From the NCBI GenBank assembly GCA_963849635.1, contig CAWKIA010000032.1, positions 1 through 64,000 of the forward strand: a DNA stretch of 64,000 nt. The letters are read 5' to 3'. How positions within the stretch are numbered: position 1 is the stretch's first letter; every line of letters begins with the position of its first letter. The stretch is from CAVRUD01 sp963849635 (GTDB lineage: Bacteria; Chloroflexota; Chloroflexia; Thermomicrobiales; UBA6265). A program made the position numbers and the translations under genes. Shown here in pieces: positions 57,967 through 64,000 of the stretch. A model generated the notes under the pieces. That model was not told the DNA's origin. It did no database searches and saw only the letters and a program-made list of their open reading frames with translations.

Positions 57967-60689
57967 ATGACGCCGTCAGTTCTGATCACGAAGCTCTATG
58001 TTCCCCCGCCCCGGCCCGGGGTGGTCCCCAGACCGCTCCTGATCGAGCGGCTGGATGAGGGCCTGCATCGCAACCGCAAGCTGACCCTGGTCTCCGCCCC
58101 GGCAGGGTTCGGCAAGACCACGCTGGTCAGCGAATGGATCGCCGCCAGCGGACGGCCGACCGCATGGCTGTCCCTGGACGAATCCGACGGCGATCTCCCC
58201 CGATTTCTGGCCTACCTGATCGCGGCCTTGCGCACGGTTGCGCCGGATATCGGGGAGGGGCTGCTCGATGTTCCTCCAATCCTCGCAGTCGCCACCGGCC
58301 GAATCGATCCTGACCGCCCTCGTCAACGAGATCGCAACCCTGCCGCACCCGCTCGTCCTCGTGCTGGACGACTACCACGTGATCGATGCCGAGCCGATCG
58401 ATCGCGCCCTCACCTTTCTGCTCGACCACCTGCCGCCGCAACTGCACCTGGTCATCACCACCCGTGAGGATCCGCGTCTCCCGCTGCCCCGGTTACGCGC
58501 CCGGGGCCAACTGACCGAGGTGCGCGCTGCCGGACTGCGGTTCACCGTGGAGGAGGCCGCTGCCTTCTTCAACGAGGCTATGGGGCTGGACCTCTCGGAT
58601 GGTGACGTGGCGGCCCTGGAGACGCGGACCGAAGGCTGGATCGCCGGACTGCAACTGGCTGCCCTCTCATTGCGGGGCCGGGACGACATCCCCGGATTCA
58701 TTCAGGCCTTCACCGGTGACGATCGCTATATCGTCGACTATCTCGTCGAGGAGGTCCTGGGGCGTCAGACGGAGCGGGTCCGGACCTTTCTGCTCCAGAC
58801 CTCCATGCTCGACCGCTTGAGCGGTCCGCTGTGCGACGCGGTCACCGGCGGAAACGACGGCATTGCGTTGCTCGATGCCCTGGAGCGGGGCAACCTGTTC
58901 GTGGTGCCGCTGGACGACAAGCGCCACTGGTACCGCTATCACCACCTCTTCGCCGACGTGCTCCGGACGCACGCGCTGGAGGAGGAGCACGAGCACGTCG
59001 CAGTCCGCCACCGGCGGGCCAGCGAGTGGTACGAGCAGCACGGGACAGCCGGTCGATGCCATCCGCCACGCCCTGGCCGCCGGGGATTTCGCGCGCGCCG
59101 CCGATCTGGTCGAGAGGGCCGTGCCGGCCATGAGTCGAGAATCGCCAGGAGGCGACGTTGCTCGGCTGGCTCCGGTCGCTCCCTGACGAGGTGCTTCGTT
59201 GCCGGCCCGTGCTCAGCAACCTGTATGCCGGGGTCTTGATGCAGTGTGGGGAAGTCGAGGGGGTGGAGGCCCGCCTGCGGGACGCCGAGCGCTGGCTGGA
59301 GACGACCGATCAGGGTGAACTCCCAGAGGCCAATATGGCCCCGATGGTCGTCATCGACGAGGATGCGTTTCGGAAGCTGCCCGCGATGATCCCTATCCAC
59401 CGGGCCGGTCTGGCCCTGGCGCTCGGCGATGTGACGGCGAGCGTGCGCCACGCCCGGCGGGCGCTCGACCTCGTCGGCGAGGACGACCTCATGGGGCGCG
59501 GCGCGGCGTCTGCGCTCCTGGGGCTCGCCGCCTGGACGATCGGGGATCTCGAGGAGGCGCATCGCTCGTATGCCGACGGCATGGCGAGCTTGCAGCGGGC
59601 TGGGTACATCACCGACACCATCGGCGGCATCATCGCCCTGGCCGACATCAGGACCGCGCAGGGCCGGCTCCGCGAGGCGATGGCCAGCTTCGAGCGGACG
59701 CTGCGGCTCGCGAACGTGCCAGGCGCCCCGACCATTCGGGGCGCGGCCGACATGCACGTGGGCATGGCCGAACTCTTCCGGGAACGGAACGATCTGGACG
59801 CCGCCAGGAAGCACCTGCGGCTAAGCGAGGAGCTGGGCGAGCACATCGGGTTTCCTCAGAATCCGTATCGCTGGCGCGTGGCGATGGCCCGTATCCGTGA
59901 GGCTGAAGGCGATCTAGAGGGCGCGCTGGATCTGCTCGACGAGGCGGAGCGCCGCTACGTGAGCGACTTCTACCCGAACGTTCGTCCCATCGCGGCGTTG
60001 AGGGCGCGGGTCTGGATCGCCCAGGGGAGGGGACAAGAAGCCCTCGGCTGGGCGCGGGAACAGGGCCTGGACGTTTCGGACGACCTCAACTACCTGCACG
60101 AGTTCGCGCACATTACCCTGGCGAGGGCGCTCCTGGCCGAATTCCGGAGCGCCCGAGTGGACCGCACCCTGCGTGAGGCGATGAGCCTCCTGGATCGCCT
60201 GCTGGAGGCGGCGGACGCGGGTAAGCGGACGGGCAGCGTCATCGAGATCCTGATGCTCCAGGCGCTGCGCACGAGGCGAGGGCGATGTTCCCGCTGCCCT
60301 GCCGCCACTTGGGCGTACCTTGACCCTGGCCGAGCCGGAGGACTACGTTCGGCTCTTCGTGGGCGAAGGGGAGGCGATGCGAAACCCTTCTCCGCCAGGC
60401 AGTCGCCGGTGGCGTCAACACGGCCTACGCGCACCGACTGCTGTCGAGTTTCGAGACGACTGCCTCCCTGCCAGCCCAGGCGGCGGCCGTCCTTGCCGAG
60501 CCGCTGACGGCACGCGAGGTCGAGGTCCTGCGCCTGATCGCGGCGGGCCTGCGGAACGAGGAGATCGCGAACCAGCTCTTCGTCGGCCTGTCGACCGTCA
60601 AGCGCCACATCGCAAACGCCTACGGCAAGCTCCAGGTCACTCACCGCACCGAAGCGATCGTCCGGGCGAACGAACTGAAGTTGCTGTAG
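57967..60689 (+). CDS. MalT-like LuxR-family ATP-dependent regulator, about five frameshifts
   Basis: About 905 aa after reconstruction. N-terminus TKLYVPPPRPGVVPRPLLIE and Walker A SAPAGFGKTTLVSEW, Walker B LVLVLDDYHVID, LVITTREDPRLPLPRLRARG and LEERGNLF-like LLDALERGNLFVVPLDDKRH mark the MalT/AlkS type of STAND regulator. A TPR region follows, then a LuxR HTH (LTAREVEVLRLIAAGLRNEE, then STVKRHIANAYGKLQVTHRT). Frame breaks lie near 58265, 59045, 59145, 60280 and 60385. MalT-type proteins bind a small effector through the TPR part. A truncated paralogue lies at 51533. Confidence 0.8.
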
Positions 60690-60814
60690 GGCAGACTGCT
60701 ACCCAAGTGGACGCTCGGCGCGGCGGCGCAAGGATGACCGCGTTCTTGCCGCGCCGGTGCCGGGCTGCCAATGGCGGCGTCAGTCGCAGTGTCGACCACC
60801 GCTTAGCTCTGCGT

Positions 60815-61698
60815 TCAGGGTTCTCCGAGGATCCGCAGCGCCGCCAGGATCGGGGCGAGCGCATCGTCGAGGTCGACGCCCCGCGGCCAGTCCATGTCCG
60901 GCAACAAGAGATCGACGCCGGCTTCCGCGTAGGCGTGCATGGCCGTGGCGTCCAGCACAATCTCTAGCGGCGGCGTTACCGTGATCTGGAAGCCGTCGAG
61001 CGTCCGCCCACGTTCCTCCAGGCGCGCCTTCAGGTCGGCCACGATCGCGGATGTGGCGTTCGGATCGGTGTACCAGCCGTACCACCCTTGGCCGAGCGCC
61101 GCCGCGCGTCGCAGCGCTCCCGGGCTGTGGCCCGAGACGTGGATCGGCGGGTGCGGGCGCTGCACCGGCTTGGGGTGCAGGTGGCACGGGGCCAGAGTGT
61201 AGAACTCGCCGTCGTAGTGCGACGGGTCTTCCGTCCACAGCGACACCATCGCGCCGAGGTAGTCGTCGGTGCGGTCGCCGCGCCGAGGCCACGGGGTCAT
61301 CGTTGCGTCGAACTCGGCCTTGTTCCAGCCCACGCCGACCCCGAAGTCGAAGCGTCCCCAGAGAGGACGTCGACCGTCATGACGGACTTGGCCGTGTAGA
61401 CGGGGTTGCGCTGGGGGACGATCGCGATCCCCGTGCCGAGGCGGATGCGCTCGGTGGCGCCGGACAGAAAGGCCAGCGCCTCGAAGATCTCCAGGTGCTC
61501 CCGCGTGGGGTCCGGGGTGAAGCCGCCGTCAGGGCTGTAGGGCCAGGGCGACTCGTAGTGGTCGTACCAGACAAGGTGCTCGCCCATCCAGAAGGCGGCC
61601 AGCCCGGCCTCCTCGATCGCCCGGCCGAAGCGGGCCAGCCCCGCCGGGTCGGCGAGGTAACCTTCGGGCAACGCAAATACCCCCAGGCGCAAGGTCAT
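60815..61698 (-). CDS. LLM-class (F420-type) oxidoreductase, one frameshift
   Basis: About 294 aa. TIM-barrel luciferase-like enzyme: LGVFALPEGYLADPAGLARF, FWMGEHLVWYD, RIRLGTGIAIVPQRNPVYTA, then DVLSGGRFDFGVGVGW after a shift at about 61355, and PIHVSGHSPGALRRAAALGQ. The shift is in a GGGG run that should be five Gs, so a homopolymer error is likely. The PQRNP and GVGVGWN segments are typical of F420-dependent members. ATG 61698 has GGGAGGG 8 bases upstream. Not a close copy of the enzyme at 44477. Confidence 0.82.
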
Positions 61699-61970
61699 GC
61701 CACGGCCCTCCCATATTCTGGTATCGCGTCTCGGCGTGTCGGGCCATTCTCGCCGGAACACGCCCTGGTCGCCGCGCCCCGGGCGTCCCCCACCGACGAG
61801 GCCCGTCACGCGTCGCCTCGGGAGCAAACGGTAGGCGAACGGCCACCGACGCGACCCACGGACGACAGCCATGCTCAGGGGAGATGTGCGTCACATCCCG
61901 CGCGGTCTCCCGGCCAGGCATCCCCATGGGCATTGAGTTCTCGCGTCTCGTCCCATCTCCTTCCCCGGTC

Positions 61971-62001
61971 TTCACCCTCAATCTTCACCCCCAGCTTCAC
62001 C
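61971..62001. repeat. Three TTCACC direct repeats in a divergent spacer
   Basis: TTCACC begins at 61971, 61984 and 61996, spaced 13 and 12 bases, a layout seen at OmpR/PhoP-type binding sites though the phasing is not the usual 11. The surrounding 61699-62081 region is a divergent spacer without a gene. Confidence 0.4.
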
Positions 62002-62081
62002 TTTTGGCTGAGCCGCAGGATTCCCGCCGTCCCTAGAGTGTCCCTAGGACGGTGATCGAGCCGTCGCGCAGGAGGGCCCTC

Positions 62082-62306
62082 ATGGACGAGATCTATCGGA
62101 TTCGCGTGCGCGGACACCTCGACGACCGCTGGTCCGATTGGTTCGGGGGACTGGAACTCCGGCGCGAGGACGACGGGACAACCGTCCTGGTCGGCCCGAT
62201 CGTCGACCAGGCTGCCCTGCACGGTGTGCTCAAGGGCATCCGCGACCTCGGCCTGCCGTTGCTGTCGGTGGATCGCATCGCCGACGAGCACCTCGACACG
62301 TCCTGA
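62082..62306 (+). CDS. Small conserved protein, unknown function
   Basis: 74 aa. YRIRVRGHLDDRWSDWFGGL, then LVGPIVDQAALHGVLKGIRD and LGLPLLSVDRI. Short proteins with this pattern occur widely in Actinobacteria and Chloroflexota, predicted as a compact alpha/beta fold. AGGAGGG lies 6 bases before ATG 62082. It is 103 bases upstream of an MMPL transporter in the same direction. Confidence 0.65.
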   Translation: MDEIYRIRVRGHLDDRWSDWFGGLELRREDDGTTVLVGPIVDQAALHGVLKGIRDLGLPLLSVDRIADEHLDTS

Positions 62307-62409
62307 CATGTTCGACGTGGAGGCGCGGGACAGACCAGGAGCACACGAAATACCTGATAGCGGCGGCGGCAAATCTGCCATCACCCATCGATTGTGAAGG
62401 AGACCTACG

Positions 62410-64000
62410 ATGCGACTGAACCTCTCCACGGCGGGCCTGGCCCGCATCAGCGCCCGACGCCCCTGGCGGACCGTTGCCGCCTGGGTCGCCCTCCTCGTCC
62501 TCGCGGTCGTCGTCCAGGCGGCCTGGCCGGCGGACACGACGACCGACATCGGACTCCTGAACAACCCGGAATCGCAGCAGGGCTGGGACCTGCTTGAGGA
62601 GCACGGCATCCGCGAGGAACGGCGCGGCGCCGAAACCGTCATCGTCCGGTCTGCCACCACGACGGTCGACGATCCCGCGTTCCAGACAACCGTGCAGCGT
62701 GCCACCGACGCCCTCCGCGCGGACACGGATCTGGTCGCCGAGGCAGTCAACTACTACGAGCTGAGCGCCCAGGACCCGGCGGCGGCCGCCGGTCTCGTCT
62801 CCGCCGACCGCAAGACCACCATCATCCCGGTGACGCTGGCCGGATCGCTCGACGACGCGATCAAGCACGGCGCGGACGTCCTCGCCCTGGTCCGCACCCT
62901 GCAGGTCGACGCTCCCGACTTCACCATCCTCACCGTCGGTGACGGCAGCCTCAACGAAGAGGTCAACAGCCTGGCCGAGGAGGACATCTCCCGCGGCGAG
63001 AGCATCGGCATCGGCGTCGCCTTCCTCATCCTCATCGTCCTCTTCGGCGCCCTCGTCGCTGCCTTCCTTCCACTGGTCCTGGCGGTCATTGCGATCGTGA
63101 TCGCCTTCGGCTTGGCCGCCGTCGTCAGCCAATTCAGCGAGCAGACGCTGGCCACGAGCGCCATGATCCCGATGATCGGCCTGGCGGTCGGCGTCGACTA
63201 CGCCCTCTTCGTCGTCGAGCGCTACCGCGAGGAGCGGCGGCGGGGCGCGGCCAAACTCGACGCGATCGGAATCGCCGGCGGCACCGCGAGCCGCGCCGTC
63301 CTCTTCTCCGGGATGACCGTCGTCCTGGCCCTGGCCGGGATGTTCATCGCCCCGACCAACGACTTCCGCTCGCTCAGCATCGGCGCGATCCTGGCCGTCG
63401 TGGTCGCGATCTCCGCCACCCTGACCCTGATCCCGGCCGTCATCGCCCTGCTCGGCGACAAGCTCGACTGGCCGCGCCGCCGCAAATACGACGCGGCGAC
63501 GGCCGCCAAGCAGGCCGCCTGGGACCACGAGGCGATCCACGCCGGCTTCTGGGGGAGGATCACCCGGATCGTGATGGGCAAGCCCGTCGTTGGACTCGTC
63601 TTGGCCGTCGGCTTCCTCCTCCTCTGCGCGTCGCCCTATTTGCACCTGAACAAGGGCTTCAACTTCGCGTCGGTGCTGCCGGACGAGCTCGAATCGAAGG
63701 CGGCGTACAACATCCTCGATGCCGAGTTCTCCGCCGGGCGGATCTCGCCCGTCGAAATCGTGGTCGACGCTCCAGCCGACGATTCCACCGTGCAGGCGGC
63801 AGTGACATCGTTGACCCAGCAACTCGCCGGGGCGACTCTTGCCGACGGCGCTCCCCTCTACGGGCCGGCGACCACGACCGTCAGCCCGGACAATCAGGTC
63901 ACGCTCATCACCGTCCCGATGAACCTCGATCCCGACGCGGAGGCCGCGACCGACGCCGTCCGGCAACTGCGCGACGAGATCATCCCGCCCATCGCGGCCT
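62410..64000 (+). CDS. MMPL-family RND transporter, 5' part
   Basis: At least 530 aa; the gene runs off the right edge. Residues 1-45 hold TM1 (TVAAWVALLVLAVVVQAAWP), an extracytoplasmic loop spans about 46-200, and five helices follow, including the proton-relay region MIGLAVGVDYALFVVERYRE, the MMPL hallmark with its Asp-Tyr pair, and TASRAVLFSGMTVVLALAGM. A second extracytoplasmic loop begins near 425. MMPL proteins export lipids or drugs. GAAGGAG lies 7 bases before ATG 62410. No regulator is adjacent on the left. Confidence 0.88.
   Translation, partial: MRLNLSTAGLARISARRPWRTVAAWVALLVLAVVVQAAWPADTTTDIGLLNNPESQQGWDLLEEHGIREERRGAETVIVRSATTTVDDPAFQTTVQRATDALRADTDLVAEAVNYYELSAQDPAAAAGLVSADRKTTIIPVTLAGSLDDAIKHGADVLALVRTLQVDAPDFTILTVGDGSLNEEVNSLAEEDISRGESIGIGVAFLILIVLFGALVAAFLPLVLAVIAIVIAFGLAAVVSQFSEQTLATSAMIPMIGLAVGVDYALFVVERYREERRRGAAKLDAIGIAGGTASRAVLFSGMTVVLALAGMFIAPTNDFRSLSIGAILAVVVAISATLTLIPAVIALLGDKLDWPRRRKYDAATAAKQAAWDHEAIHAGFWGRITRIVMGKPVVGLVLAVGFLLLCASPYLHLNKGFNFASVLPDELESKAAYNILDAEFSAGRISPVEIVVDAPADDSTVQAAVTSLTQQLAGATLADGAPLYGPATTTVSPDNQVTLITVPMNLDPDAEAATDAVRQLRDEIIPPIAA

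Noticed and set aside
61971..62001. Canonical PHO box
   Set aside because: The repeats are spaced 13 and 12 bases, not the 11 of PHO boxes, and no phosphate gene is nearby.
62230..63966. 578-codon open frame on the minus strand
   Set aside because: It mirrors the MMPL gene; its product is an Asp/Gly/Arg-rich string without domain features, the usual shadow in GC-rich DNA.

Overview
This 64-kb window is high-GC bacterial DNA. The gene style points to a Chloroflexota genome near Thermomicrobia: many large STAND-type LuxR/XRE regulators, several Tat leaders on Cys-rich exported proteins, TTG/GTG starts behind strong Shine-Dalgarno sites, and DUF5996, GH127 and Uma2 genes. That placement is inference; there is no rRNA marker, and I saw no tRNA, rRNA, CRISPR array or insertion sequence. 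A feature to keep in mind throughout is frameshifting: more than 30 single-base shifts break otherwise well-conserved reading frames, several in homopolymers. I read most of them as uncorrected indels of a long-read assembly and annotate the reconstructed genes.

Layout. 0-10 kb: end of a Thr/Cys-rich surface protein, a CphA2-like cyanophycin synthetase, a LuxR STAND regulator, two alpha/beta hydrolases, an APH-fold kinase and a beta-lactamase-fold hydrolase. 10-15.5 kb: two small P-loop kinases around a GMC oxidoreductase, an Erm-type rRNA methylase with what looks like a translational attenuator, and a TfoX-like protein. 15.5-26 kb: a LuxR regulator, badly frameshifted exported proteins, a response regulator with a lone DHp-like partner, a GH127 enzyme, a Tat-exported protein with four Cys-rich repeats, and a PIN toxin pair. 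26-29.5 kb: divergent MFS exporter and TetR regulator with palindromic operators. 29.5-39.3 kb: a large LuxR ATPase, an ABM protein with an FAD oxidoreductase, then a GntR regulator followed by a peptide-type ABC importer without ATPase genes.

39.3-52 kb: a MarR regulator with two operators, a nitroreductase, a DsbA-like protein, DUF5996, a Kelch protein, Uma2, an LLM oxidoreductase, MgtE, two small exported proteins and an XRE STAND regulator. 52-64 kb: a 4.2-kb adhesin of about 13 prealbumin-like repeats with paired cysteines, a MalT-like regulator, a second LLM oxidoreductase and the start of an MMPL transporter.

The most interesting structure is between genes. Five segments are bracketed by direct repeats made of pieces of neighbouring genes or 27-29 bp cores. 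A run of intergenic hairpins at 33-38.5 kb is built from short tandem 7- or 8-nt units on one arm and their complement on the other. Most convergent gene pairs share a perfect stem with a small loop and no T-tract.
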